Assembly (NCBI GenBank): GCA_005656395.1
Contig: SRSI01000073.1
Span: 434,001-498,000, forward strand
DNA length: 64,000 nt
From: Strongyloides papillosus
Lineage: Eukaryota; Nematoda; Chromadorea; Rhabditida; Strongyloididae
Direction: 5' to 3'
The notes beneath the pieces are model-generated. The model searched no databases. It was not told the DNA's origin and saw only the letters and a list, made by a program, of their open reading frames with translations. How positions within the stretch are numbered: the stretch's first letter is position 1; each line of letters starts with the position of its first letter. Of the stretch, positions 12,209 through 22,010 are shown one piece after another. Both the position numbers and the translations under genes were made by a program.

Positions 12209-13339
12209 ATAAAAGTATTAAACGTTTGACAGAGCTAATTTAAAAATTTATAATGAAATATATAAATTATACTTCATATAATAATATATTTTTTCCAATA
12301 ACATTAATTACCATAGTAAAGGGATGACATAGCGGAATGATGGATTGATGTCATCCTATTTAAGGAGGCAAAATGACAATAAAGTCATTATATTTTTTCT
12401 AAGTTTAATTGTAAATTTTATGTAATATTATCTAACTTTAAATTTCTTATAATTATTAATTTGTGTTTTGTAGACCAAAATCATCATTTAAAATAAAATT
12501 TTTAACTCCATTTTAAAAAATAAATCTCTTCATACAGTTTTTATTTGCATATTCCAATTAATATGACCATTGTTTACTATAAAAATTATATAAAACGTTA
12601 AAAATCTCAAAAAATAAATAATTTTGTTAAAATAAATTTTTCTGAAGTTTTAAAGTACATATAAATATTAAATTAAGATAAATTAAATTTAAAAATTGCA
12701 ATACTTTATTTTTATAGACTATATTCTAAATATCTTATTTAATTAATCATAATTTATCAAAGAAATTTAAAAACAACGATCAAGTTACCGTAACCTACTA
12801 TGATCTAAAATTTTTTTACAGTGTCTGGATTAAAATTTTTTATTATTGTTATAAAAATAATGAATATTTAATGCCCTAATTTATCTTAGAACAAAAAAAA
12901 ATGTAATAAAATACAAAATAGTGTATTTACATTAAAAAAAACAACCTTTTTTATTTACCACTGAGGAATTGCATATAAGTTTTTTATGATTAATAAGATT
13001 TTTCTTTATTTTTTTATCAAAGTGCTCTTTAGTGACTGCCTATAAAATTGATTTTAAATAAACTTTATTCATTGTTTTTCTTCTTTCATGTGCAAACATT
13101 AACCACGGAATTTTTATTCGTATTTGATATTTATATTAATGATAAACAACACTTTAAAATACATTTTAATTTATATTCAATTAACAAAATGTTAAATCGA
13201 ATAAATTTTTAAAAAGATAATTTTTACTAAAACTTGAGAATATCATTAGCTTTTTTAGGTTATTAGACATAATTTATTAAGAATCACAACTTAGTTGTTA
13301 ATTTTTAATATTATTGTAAGATAAATGTAGAGTTTTCAG
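12209..13339. other. Intergenic with one hairpin
   Basis: About 1.1 kb of AT-rich spacer between the two transthyretin-like genes. Apart from the inverted repeat at 12322-12356 nothing was found. Confidence 0.5.
12322..12356. other. 9-bp perfect inverted repeat (hairpin)
   Basis: GGATGACAT at 12322-12330 pairs with ATGTCATCC at 12348-12356 around a 17-nt loop, about 115 bp after the stop of the 11693 gene. It is GC-richer than its surroundings. It could be a 3'UTR or small-RNA hairpin, or a remnant of a mobile-element end. Confidence 0.3.
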
Positions 13340-14006
13340 ATGAAGAATATTTTATTAATAATATCCAAAAAATATATTGCTTTATCCTTGATTTTTGAAC
13401 ATTGTGTGGTAAAACTAAATGCTAATCGAGATATTATGTTTGAAAATAGAGAAAAAGATCCACTAAGCAGTTTAAGAAGAGGTAGTGGGCAATATGGCTC
13501 AATTAGTAGTATAAGAAGTGGTGGACGATGGGGTATACGAGAAAGTATACGAGGTAGTATGAGGTTACAACCTAAGTTAGTTGGAGCAGTTGGCAATCTT
13601 CTTTGTAATGGATTTCCAGCGAAGTCTGTTAGAATTGCTCTTTATTATAAAAATAATATGAAAGTTAAAACTTATCTTGATGGAATTTATAGTAATGAAA
13701 GAGGTGCATTTATGGTTAGAGGAAAAATAAATCCTATTCTGAGAGTTCGTATGTTTAAAAACTCTAAAAATAACATATCTTTTAGATCCAATAGTAAGTA
13801 TTATTCATACTTGCAATGAGCCTGATAAACGGTGTTATTTTGTTGTACCTTTTATAATTCCTGATTATTACATTACGACTGGCTCTCAATTAAAATTTGT
13901 CTATAGCGTCGGAACCCTTGAATTATCAAAGTTTTATCAAGGACAAAAAATTGAATGCACAAAGAGGTTAAGTAGAAAGATTAAAAATGGATATATAAAT
14001 TATTAA
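13340..14006 (+). CDS. Transthyretin-like (TTL) secreted protein with Ser/Arg/Gly insert
   Basis: Second TTL gene, about 209 aa. Exon 1 is 13340-13748; a 37-nt intron (GTATGT...TTTTAG, 13749-13785) leads to exon 2, 13786-14006. Unspliced, the frame would end at 13819 and lose the family C-terminus; splicing restores HPIVSIIHTCNEPDKRCYFV and IIPDYYITTG, which are TTL hallmarks (the xIxHxC and KxCxxxxxIPxxYI region). The N-terminal signal peptide (about 1-28) is followed by an unusual 50-residue Ser/Arg/Gly-rich block with repeated S-I-R-x-G steps before the TTL core (AVGNLLCNGFPAKSVRIALY). TTTTCAG abuts the ATG, as in spliced-leader acceptors. A decayed copy of the 5' end lies at 16611. Confidence 0.83.
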
Positions 14007-15554
14007 AATTTATTTTGCATATATAAGTTTTAAGATTAACTCCTTGTTTGTAATGTTTTTTTGAGAAAAAATATTATTAGATTAAAAATTGCATTTAGTG
14101 CAAAACGTTTGAATATTTTTCACAATGATTCATTTCAATTTGTGCAAATAAGTAAATTGTTATACTAAAACATCTTTTATAAAGTATGTTAAAAAGGTGT
14201 AATTTTGGGGAAATATTAAATTAAATTTCCATGATTTAAATTCCAATAATTTGAATCTGAGAATCAAATCAAAAATACAAAGGCTTTTGTTAAATAGTGC
14301 TTGAATTAGTAAATAAATAATTACAATTTTTTTGATGTTGTCTTTTTCATGACTTAAGTAGAAATATTAAGTTTTGTTGGTGTAATCGCATAAGATAAAG
14401 GATACTTTATTTCGCAAGAAGTTAAAATAACACAATTAGATTACAAAATTAAAAAAAGTTTTAAAAAGCGGCTACCTAACAGTTACGTTAATATTAGTTA
14501 GTAACAAAAGAGGAAACTTACTTTAACTTTTTATCAATCACAATTAACACACACAATATAATTATATTTCCCTCTTATCCCTTTTCTACATTAAAATAGC
14601 ATAGATTAGTAATTGAGGTTACAAGGTAAAACTATAACAAAATTTTAGAATAGTGATGTAACCGCTTTTTTGTCTTTATATACCATGCTGTTAGGGGTAA
14701 AAATTTCTTTAGAGGATAAATAAAAACAAACAATGATGAGAAGAACTGTTAGGATTACAATTCTTTTACTCTTACGAATTAGTATTAAATAATTTATTAA
14801 ATTTAAAAATCTAATCATTTAGAATTAGGGTACTTTTTTGAAAATTATTCTACTTTTTTATCGAAAATACCTTATTAATAATCATGTAGTAAAAACATGT
14901 ATTAAAAACTAAATCTTTAAAGTTAGAAAAAATATACAAGATTCTAAAAGTCTTAAAATAGTAGATAATTAAATTAGTTCAGATTATTAAAATATCATAA
15001 TTATCTCATGCTCAAAATATTTATTTTCAAAATAAAAGAATAATTTTGTATATGAAAGTTTGTGCATAAAAATTGGATTTAAAATTTGAACAAATTTCTA
15101 TTTTTATAATTAAGATAGCATTTATTCTTTAGTTGGTTTTTTTTTTCTTTAGGATGCTAAAATATTAATCATTTACAAATAATTGCAATTTTTTTGTACT
15201 AAAATAGAATTTGTGGTTTTAATAGCAGTGTTGTCATCTAAAAATATTTGATAAAGTATAAATAATAAATATAATAGATATTATATTATTTATATATGTT
15301 GTTAGAAATACAGATGTTTTGTCTTGAAGAAGGCTAAAAACACATTGAACTCTGTTAATTATCTTTTTTCAGCAACATTTTTTTTGTTTTTTACACTGGA
15401 AGTTATGTACATTTAATATCTAAAGATAATTTAATACCTTTTAGATTAGATGCCTCATTGTGATTTATCAAAGATTCTTCCCGTAAAGAAATTTTTCATT
15501 GAATCTCTAAATTTATTTGCAACATATATAAAACCGCACAGAAATCTCTTAAAA
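14007..15554. other. Intergenic part of duplicated unit 1
   Basis: Non-coding AT-rich DNA between the convergent TTL and Thr-rich genes. Stretches near 14040-14340 and 14950-15060 are recognisably repeated near 20990-21270 / 21490-21840 and near 23100-23230 / 24030-24180, so this is paralogous spacer of the three-unit segmental duplication. Confidence 0.5.
15455..15554 (-). CDS. 3' end of last exon of Thr-rich paralogue A
   Basis: Continuation of the last exon (15567-15455) of the gene above, listed so that its full extent, 15455-16171, is clear. It encodes most of the conserved C-terminal domain (from GFKRFLCG through MKNFFTGRIFDKSQ) and ends at TGA 15455-15457. The same DNA is strongly conserved in paralogue B (22011-22132). 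Confidence 0.7.
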
Positions 15555-16171
15555 CCATTATGAATATCTATAAACATGCATTATTTAAACACAATGGTAA
15601 AATATTTATATACCTGAACAATTTTTCTTTCCTTTAACAGCTATAAATGAAAATATTAGTATGAATTTGTAAAAAATATAAAATTATTATTTAATTGTCC
15701 TTATGCAATATCATGCACATTATTTTATATCGTGAATAAGTTAAAATAAAATGTATTTTTACCTGTTGTAGTAGTAAAAGTAGACGTAGATGTAGTAGCT
15801 TCAGTTGTTGTAGTTGAAGTTGCTAAAAAATAAATTAATTCAGTAAATATATTATTTTTAAATTACTTGTCGGTGAAGTTTTTCGTTTTTTTCCTTTTCC
15901 TTTCCCTTTTTTTGACTTATCTTAAAAAAGAGTACTACTATTATTTTAAAATTATTATAATTTATTACTTTTCTTTTTTTCTCCTCTGCGGATTCTTATT
16001 AAAGCGTTCTTTAATTTAAAAAAAATACATATATGCAAAGCGTTTTTAAAATCTTACACTATCGTAATCACCTAGACTTCGTTCTTGATCTTTTTTCAAT
16101 GCAATTTCATTAGAAAAAATAAAATCATTTAAAATCAATATAAAAAAGAACAATGAATATAAAAATTTCAT
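15555..16171 (-). CDS. Thr-rich small secreted protein, paralogue A
   Basis: Unrecognised family; 135 aa assembled from six exons: 16171-16058, 16008-15969, 15920-15867, 15822-15763, 15640-15614, 15567-15555 extended upstream as 15567-15455 in the base count (stop TGA at 15455-15457). All junctions have GT/AG and internal exons share phase 1. Exon 1 encodes a signal peptide ending near IFSNE; exon 2 a basic LIRIRRGEKKK patch; exon 3 a Lys/Gly run; exon 4 a Thr-rich TTSTTTTEATTSTSTFTTTT block (likely O-glycosylated); the last exon a conserved C-terminus with FIYVANKFRDSMKNFFTGR. The same exon order and phases recur in paralogues at 22011-22765 and 24536-25425, which is the main evidence for the model. 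Function unknown. Note that the true 3' end of the CDS is 15455, so the gene spans 15455-16171. Confidence 0.72.
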
Positions 16172-16203
16172 ATTTTTCAATCTAGATGATTTAACAATTT
16201 TTT

Positions 16204-16213
16204 TCATATATAA
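16204..16213 (-). promoter_or_regulatory. TATA-like box of Thr-rich gene A
   Basis: TTTATATATG on the minus strand, 33 nt before the ATG. Paralogue B has the identical decamer at the identical distance (22798-22807), so the element is conserved between duplicates. Confidence 0.45.
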
Positions 16214-16610
16214 ATAATTCATTTGTTTAAATGCACCAATACTGCAAAAATTGTACTTTTTAAAATCAATAAAAGTTCAAATGACTAAAATATTTACTTT
16301 TAAGTTTATTTTTTTGATTAACGAAAATTAAAGCTTTAAATGTTTCAATAACCTTTGATGAAGCAAAATTAGTTTGATTTTTTGCAAAACAATGAATGGA
16401 AGTTAGATTTCCCTTCTATTTAAAATCAATATTTTATCATATTTTCAATAACTTTATAAAAATATTTTTGCAAAATATAATTATCAATTTTAGTATGAGA
16501 ACTATTTTTGATAATTTTATTATCTTAAATGCATGAAAATTTTTAAAAGAAATCATGTACAAATTGGTCAATCATTTTTTGTTAATATAAGACAAATGTA
16601 AAATTTTTTT

Positions 16611-16710
16611 ATGAAAAATATTTTATAGTTAATATTCAAAAGATTTATTGTTTTATTCCTGTTTTTCTTAAACATTGTATGATACAATTAAATGCTAGTC
16701 ATTATAGTAC
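16611..16710 (+). pseudogene. Decayed 5' end of a transthyretin-like gene (unit 2)
   Basis: About 100 bp aligned by eye with the start of the 13340 TTL gene (ATGAAAAATATTTTA..., then the AAACATTGTATGA... and AAATGCTA stretches) but with in-frame stops from codon 6 on. The rest of the TTL body is missing. The LTR retrotransposon is inserted 34 bp further on. It marks the second copy of the TTL + Thr-rich duplicated unit. Confidence 0.6.
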
Positions 16711-16743
16711 ATAAACAAATATACAAAATATTGTAAAGGTAAT

Positions 16744-16902
16744 TGTTAGCTAAAAGCCAGTTTAGCTTATCTATTGATGATGGCATAATAATAATATAAA
16801 TAATATAATTTATTAAAAGGCTAGTTAAGAAGAGAGACTACAATATATATAATATTTTATATATTTAAAATATGAATAACTATATATGCATATTATGCAA
16901 CA
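16744..16902 (-). repeat. 3' LTR (159 bp)
   Basis: Direct repeat identical to 20795-20953, beginning TGTTAGC and ending GCAACA on the plus strand. It supplies the last codons and the stop of the polyprotein frame (stop at 16893). Confidence 0.95.
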
Positions 16903-19900
16903 TTTCCCTCCTTGGAAAAAAAATTTTCTGTCCTCAGAAATGGTTGAACTTTTTTTGCTAATTCTTTTTTCTCATGATCAGGTATTTTCTCTTTTCCCAC
17001 ATTTACCAAGGTAGTTTTTATAAATTTCTCTTTATCTTTTATAATAAAAGTCTTTTTTCCAATTTGTGCTATAATGTCACAATCTTTTTTCTCATCATTC
17101 ACTTTATAGTTACCCCTTTTCCAAATATATCTCATGAAGTTCAATGTATTTTGATCCCGTATTGTATTAATGGAACTTAAATTACTGGTATTAAAATGTA
17201 ACTCTCTTGGTGATTTCTCATGATGGTAAATCGTGTCTCTACTTTTACTTATTGCTAATTGTAAAGCAATGCCTTTTGACTTATTCAATTTATAAAATAT
17301 TTTTAGATGGTTTTTTATGCTCTTTATTGCTCGTTCCGCTTTACCGTTACTCCATTTTTCGTAACTATTACTGAATTTTATATTAACTCCTTTAGACTCA
17401 AGATATTTTCTTATTTCATTTGATTTAAACCCAGTCTGATTATCACATTTTATATTTTTATATACAGCATAATTTTGAAATATTGATTCTAAGAATTGTA
17501 TGATTACTTTAGAACTAAAATTTTTCACCCATGTGGCATATGCAAAATTTGAAAATCCATCACGTAATAGTAAAAAATATTGCTTATAACATTCACTATA
17601 TCCATAATCCATACTTCCTAATTCAAATGGTTTATCAACTTTTTCTTTTTCTATTACTTTTCTATTAGTTATTATTTCTTTATTATGGAAGCACGTTTTA
17701 CAATCTCGTACTATATTTAAAGCTAATACCGTTCTATTTTTTGCATAATATACTCTATCGAATTGACTACACATACTTTCAGCATTTATGTGATTAGTTT
17801 CATGAATCATTTTTAGAATATAAGTGGCATACTCTTTGTTTAAAACAATTTTTTTGTTATATGTTATTAACCCATTTTTTCCTATCTCAAATTGTTTTTT
17901 ACCAAACTCATCTGTTAATTTTGGAGTTGTTGATTTATTCAAAACATTTTTCCTTAATTCTAAAAAAATTTCATCAGTGTTTTGAATTCTATACCATTCA
18001 CATTCATTTGGTATTTTATTTGTTAACTCAGAGATGGAACAGACTGATAATATAGGGGTTGGAAACTCTTCATCATCTGGAATATCACAGTGTTCAATCA
18101 CTCGCGACATTGCATCTGCAATGACATTTTTTGAACCAGGTAAATATACAATATTAGAAATATTAAATTCACCCAATAACATTGACCACTTAAGTAATCG
18201 TAAGCTTAAATTACCAGATATTAACAAACTACATAACTGCTTATTATCACTTATTATTTGAATTGGTAATCCCCATAATTGATAGCGCATTGCCTGGAGC
18301 GTTGATACTGCTGCTAAACATTCTAATTTCATTGCTGGATATCGTTGCTCAGCTTTCGACAATGCTCGACTATAAAATGATATAATATTATAATGTTTCT
18401 TTCCATCTATTACTTCTTCTTGAGTTATAACACTACCTATTCCATTGAGACTTGCGTCTGTAAAAATTCGTATAGGTTTTTCATTTGTTAATGCACCATC
18501 ATAATCTAAATGTTTCAATATCGGAGCCTTTTCTATCATTGATTTCAACTGTTCATATGCATTTTTGGTTTCATTTGTCCATTCTATTTTCTTATTTGGT
18601 ACTAATAGGTTATACAAAGGTTGAGCAGTCTGTGCAAAATTATGTATAAAGTTTCTAAAATACGAACATAGACCTAGAAATGACTGTATATCTTTCTTAG
18701 ATTTTGGTTCTTTAAATTTAAGCACCTTTTGAACATGTTTTTGAGCAATTCCTATACCAATAGGCTTTAAATAAATACCAAGATATTCTACTTTATTTCT
18801 TAATAATTGCATCTTTTGTACATTAACATTTAATTGGAGTTTTTCTAGTCTTTGACATACTTCATGAACTATTTTTATATTTTCATCTTCTGATATTGTT
18901 GAAATTAACAAATCATCTATAAAAATATGTATTTTTCCTTTGTATTTATTTAAGAGATCTTCCATGTTATTTTGTAATATTGTTTGGAAAGCATATGGAC
19001 CAATCGTTATACCTTGTGGAAGTGCTTGAAATGTATATTGTTTTGATAAAAATGTAAATGCAAGCATATCTTGTAATTTTTCATCAACACGTAAATTATA
19101 ATAACCATGTTTCAGATCGATTACACTAAAACATTTTTTATCAAACATTTCTGCAAGTATTTGTTTGGGTTGAGGTAATATGGATACTGGTTTTCGAATT
19201 TGTTTATTCAAAGATTTATAATCTACACATAACCTGTAAGATATAGATCCATCTTTACCTTCTTTTTTAATTGGTACTAAACAACTATTCCATTCTGACA
19301 TACATGGCTTTATTATCTTCTTATCTAATAATATTTTTATTTCTTTTGATATAGCTTCTATTTGAGTTTTTGGTATTGGTCGTATTTTGCTTGCTGTAGG
19401 TTTATTCTCTATCATTGACCACTGAATTGGTGGAATTACTTGAGATGGGATAACAGCTTTATCTTCAAAATTAATTTTGTACTTTTTTAGTAAAATATTT
19501 TTTAATTTCTTTTCTTTTTCATTAACTAAAGGATATTCTAAAGATTTTATTAATAAAGATTTTAAGAATGGAACATTTTTAATTGTGTTTTTACAAATTA
19601 TAAGTTCATAATCTAACTCAGGAAGAACTAAAAATTTTACCTTGTTTCCATACATTGATATATCAACTTGACCTAATATTTTTAGTGGATTTTTTTCTAT
19701 TCCCTGAACGGTACTTTTATAAGACATTGTTGTAATATTTTCACCTATTGATTTCAGTGTATGAATAACATTTTTACTTATCAAATTTACATCTGATCCA
19801 GTATCAAGTAAAGCTGTTACATTCAACTTTTTCTCACCAATTACAATATTTTCCGTTTTCTTTAGCTGTTTATCATTTATTATCAATATTTCTTCAATAA

Positions 19901-20837
19901 AATCTTCTTCATCATTTTCATCTTCTTCATCAACTACATGAATTTTTTTGTTTTCTTTTTTATGAAAAAATGGTTTACTATTTGATTTTTGTACATTTTC
20001 TCTTTTATTAAAAGTATCTTGATTTCTAAATGAAGATTTCTGTGTAGCAAATGTTTTTGATATAGAGTAACTATTCTTTAATTGTGATATTGCCTCCTTT
20101 TTTAATTCTGTTACATTATCTGGATGGCTATTTAACACACGAAATAGTTTCATTTTTGTTTTTGATAACAGTTCTACATGAATGTCAAAAATATCAACAT
20201 CTGTCAATTTATTCGTCAATGTTTCATTGCTTATTTGAATTTGAGCACCTACTCTGTTCAGAAAATTTATGATTGTTTCACGTGAGTATGGTCTTATCTT
20301 TAATAATTCTTTTTTAGCTTCATAACGATTATTTTGTAACGGATACAAATTATCCTTTAACTGATTACAGAATTTTATGAAATCACTCTTATCAGGAATC
20401 ATTAATGCCGCATCTTTAGTAGGACCATGTACTTGAGATATAATTATGTTAATTTTTTCATAATCATCAACATTCAAAGATTCTATTTCTTCTAGATAAG
20501 CATTCAATTCAGTTGGTGTGTGCTTCCTAGGCAATCTAAATGTTGGTTTTACTTTATTTGTCATTAACGTGTTAATTGATGACATTGTTGTTTCAAGTAA
20601 ACTTTGCATATTGTCCTCATTTGATTTTCGCTTATTTTTCAATTCTGCATATTTTAATGCAATTTTTATTAACATTACTCTTGTAATATTTAAATTTTCT
20701 TGCCTAACTACCTCCTCTATAGTGCTTGGTAGTGATGACAGACTGATTTGTCTTTGATTGTCCAACTCTAATTCTGGCACCGGTTGAGCCCCCATGTTAG
20801 CTAAAAGCCAGTTTAGCTTATCTATTGATGATGGCAT
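16893..20837 (-). CDS. Gag-Pol polyprotein of Ty3/gypsy-type retrotransposon
   Basis: Single 1314-codon frame. Residues about 1-300 are gag-like: helical, with a basic Lys/Asn/Phe-rich segment near 255-300 but no CCHC zinc knuckle visible. Protease has the DTGS active site at about 345-348. Reverse transcriptase spans about 480-690, with VIDLKHG (Asp about 573) and FIDD (about 639-642). RNase H includes TDAS at about 793. Integrase has an HHCC finger (His 1012 and 1016, Cys 1046 and 1049) and a D-D-35-E triad at about Asp 1077, Asp 1132 and Glu 1168. All key residues seen are present, so the enzyme set looks intact. Notably the first ATG lies inside the 5' LTR and the stop inside the 3' LTR; a second ATG (20795) straddles the LTR/PBS junction and could be the start. 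No gag/pol frameshift or stop is needed. Confidence 0.93.
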   Translation of the reverse strand: MPSSIDKLNWLLANMGAQPVPELELDNQRQISLSSLPSTIEEVVRQENLNITRVMLIKIALKYAELKNKRKSNEDNMQSLLETTMSSINTLMTNKVKPTFRLPRKHTPTELNAYLEEIESLNVDDYEKINIIISQVHGPTKDAALMIPDKSDFIKFCNQLKDNLYPLQNNRYEAKKELLKIRPYSRETIINFLNRVGAQIQISNETLTNKLTDVDIFDIHVELLSKTKMKLFRVLNSHPDNVTELKKEAISQLKNSYSISKTFATQKSSFRNQDTFNKRENVQKSNSKPFFHKKENKKIHVVDEEDENDEEDFIEEILIINDKQLKKTENIVIGEKKLNVTALLDTGSDVNLISKNVIHTLKSIGENITTMSYKSTVQGIEKNPLKILGQVDISMYGNKVKFLVLPELDYELIICKNTIKNVPFLKSLLIKSLEYPLVNEKEKKLKNILLKKYKINFEDKAVIPSQVIPPIQWSMIENKPTASKIRPIPKTQIEAISKEIKILLDKKIIKPCMSEWNSCLVPIKKEGKDGSISYRLCVDYKSLNKQIRKPVSILPQPKQILAEMFDKKCFSVIDLKHGYYNLRVDEKLQDMLAFTFLSKQYTFQALPQGITIGPYAFQTILQNNMEDLLNKYKGKIHIFIDDLLISTISEDENIKIVHEVCQRLEKLQLNVNVQKMQLLRNKVEYLGIYLKPIGIGIAQKHVQKVLKFKEPKSKKDIQSFLGLCSYFRNFIHNFAQTAQPLYNLLVPNKKIEWTNETKNAYEQLKSMIEKAPILKHLDYDGALTNEKPIRIFTDASLNGIGSVITQEEVIDGKKHYNIISFYSRALSKAEQRYPAMKLECLAAVSTLQAMRYQLWGLPIQIISDNKQLCSLLISGNLSLRLLKWSMLLGEFNISNIVYLPGSKNVIADAMSRVIEHCDIPDDEEFPTPILSVCSISELTNKIPNECEWYRIQNTDEIFLELRKNVLNKSTTPKLTDEFGKKQFEIGKNGLITYNKKIVLNKEYATYILKMIHETNHINAESMCSQFDRVYYAKNRTVLALNIVRDCKTCFHNKEIITNRKVIEKEKVDKPFELGSMDYGYSECYKQYFLLLRDGFSNFAYATWVKNFSSKVIIQFLESIFQNYAVYKNIKCDNQTGFKSNEIRKYLESKGVNIKFSNSYEKWSNGKAERAIKSIKNHLKIFYKLNKSKGIALQLAISKSRDTIYHHEKSPRELHFNTSNLSSINTIRDQNTLNFMRYIWKRGNYKVNDEKKDCDIIAQIGKKTFIIKDKEKFIKTTLVNVGKEKIPDHEKKELAKKVQPFLRTENFFSKEGNVA
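16903..16913 (-). other. Polypurine tract
   Basis: AAGGAGGGAAA on the minus strand directly precedes the 3' LTR. It is the expected plus-strand primer of reverse transcription and is also read as codons of the polyprotein. Confidence 0.8.
20777..20794 (-). other. Primer-binding site
   Basis: TGGGGGCTCAACCGGTGC follows the 5' LTR without spacer and begins TGG, complementary to a tRNA 3' CCA. The priming tRNA is not identified. The same bases are codons of the polyprotein. Confidence 0.7.
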
Positions 20838-20953
20838 AATAATAATATAAATAATATAATTTATTAAAAGGCTAGTTAAGAAGAGAGACTACAATATATA
20901 TAATATTTTATATATTTAAAATATGAATAACTATATATGCATATTATGCAACA
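20795..20953 (-). repeat. 5' LTR (159 bp)
   Basis: Identical to the 3' LTR. On the minus strand it contains TATATATA-like promoter sequence, an AATAAA, and the first ATG of the polyprotein at 20837. Confidence 0.95.
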
Positions 20954-20958
20954 GTAAT

Positions 20959-22010
20959 TAAAAAAAACTAGTGAACAAAATGATTCAAATATTCCCTGCC
21001 TGTAATATTTTTTAAAAAAAATCTGTTACTAGATAAAACATTTTACATTTATTTGTAAGACGTTTGAATAGTTAGTATAATGATTTACGGAAATTTCTAC
21101 AAATAAGAAATCGTTGTATTAAATATAAAATGTTTTTGAACGGTATAATTTTGAAAAAATATTAAATTAGATTTTTATGACTTCATTTGTTGTACTTTGA
21201 ACATAAAAATATTATAAAAATTCAATGACTTTTTGTTTGATACAGCTCTTGTTACTAAATAAAGCGATTACCCTAAAATCCTGTGTATAAGGCGCTTATA
21301 TTTTTACATGATTGGACAAACGCCCTCTCAAATATTCATTCATTTTACATGATTTTCACATAATTATCTTATAAAATTGGTACGAAAAAAACAAACTTCC
21401 ATGAGAGAGAACACACGAGAGTACAAAACTTTTATTTTTTACTACATAGGCGCCTTATACACGATGCGCCTTATACACGGGATTTTAGGGTATTTACAAT
21501 TTCTTTGATGTTGGTTTTATCAGAATTTATCGGTTGGTATAATGTATTGAATAAGGAAATTTAATTCATTAACAATTGTTTTACTTTCTATGAAAGATTT
21601 TTTTATTAATAACAAAAGGGTGAAAGACTTCTATAAATAATTTAGTCGTAGAATGTATAAAAAATATAAATGTTCAAAAAGCCTTAAAACAAAAATATAA
21701 TGAATTCAATTTTAAATTATTAAAATAACGTAATTATTTTATGCTTAAAAATATTTATTCTTTAGATAAAAAAATAATTTTTTATGTGAAATTTTGTTCT
21801 TTAGAATTAGATTTTAAATCTGAAAAATTTCTCCAAGGTATTAGAAAAGTAATAAATATTAAATTACCTATATTTGTTTTGGCTCGATGAAAACTAAAAA
21901 TACCTTTAACTTTGTAAATTATCTTTTGTCAACGACTTTTTGGGTTTTTTCTTATAGACATTAAAAGTTATGTTGATTTATTGTGTAAAGATAATTTATC
22001 GTTTGTTACA
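20959..22010. other. Spacer of duplicated unit 2 with a MITE
   Basis: Non-coding DNA collinear with 14040-15450 (unit 1). It holds the 21271-21490 MITE; otherwise no gene. Confidence 0.5.
21271..21490. mobile_element. 220-bp MITE with 25-bp terminal inverted repeats and TA target site
   Basis: Ends CCCTAAAATCC...GGATTTTAGGG form 25-bp inverted repeats with one mismatch, flanked by TA on both sides (21269-21270, 21491-21492). Paralogous spacer sequence in units 1 (about 14309) and 3 (about 23155) reads straight through without the insert, giving empty-site confirmation. The right end holds a duplicated 14-mer of the TIR interior. TA duplication suggests mobilisation by a Tc1/mariner-type transposase; no coding capacity. 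Confidence 0.85.

Larger units (their letters stand above)
16744..20953 (-). mobile_element. Ty3/gypsy-type LTR retrotransposon, apparently complete
   Basis: 4210-bp element with 159-bp LTRs at 16744-16902 and 20795-20953 that are identical base for base, TG...CA ends, and a 5-bp target-site duplication GTAAT at 16739-16743 and 20954-20958. It is transcribed on the minus strand. A primer-binding site starts directly after the 5' LTR and a polypurine tract abuts the 3' LTR. One open frame carries gag-like, protease, reverse transcriptase, RNase H and integrase regions in that order, which is the Ty3/gypsy order. Identical LTRs and an unbroken frame indicate very recent insertion, into a duplicated unit next to a TTL relic. 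Confidence 0.95.

Noticed and set aside
17861..20757. Plus-strand ORFs inside the retrotransposon
   Set aside because: Antisense shadows of the Gag-Pol frame.
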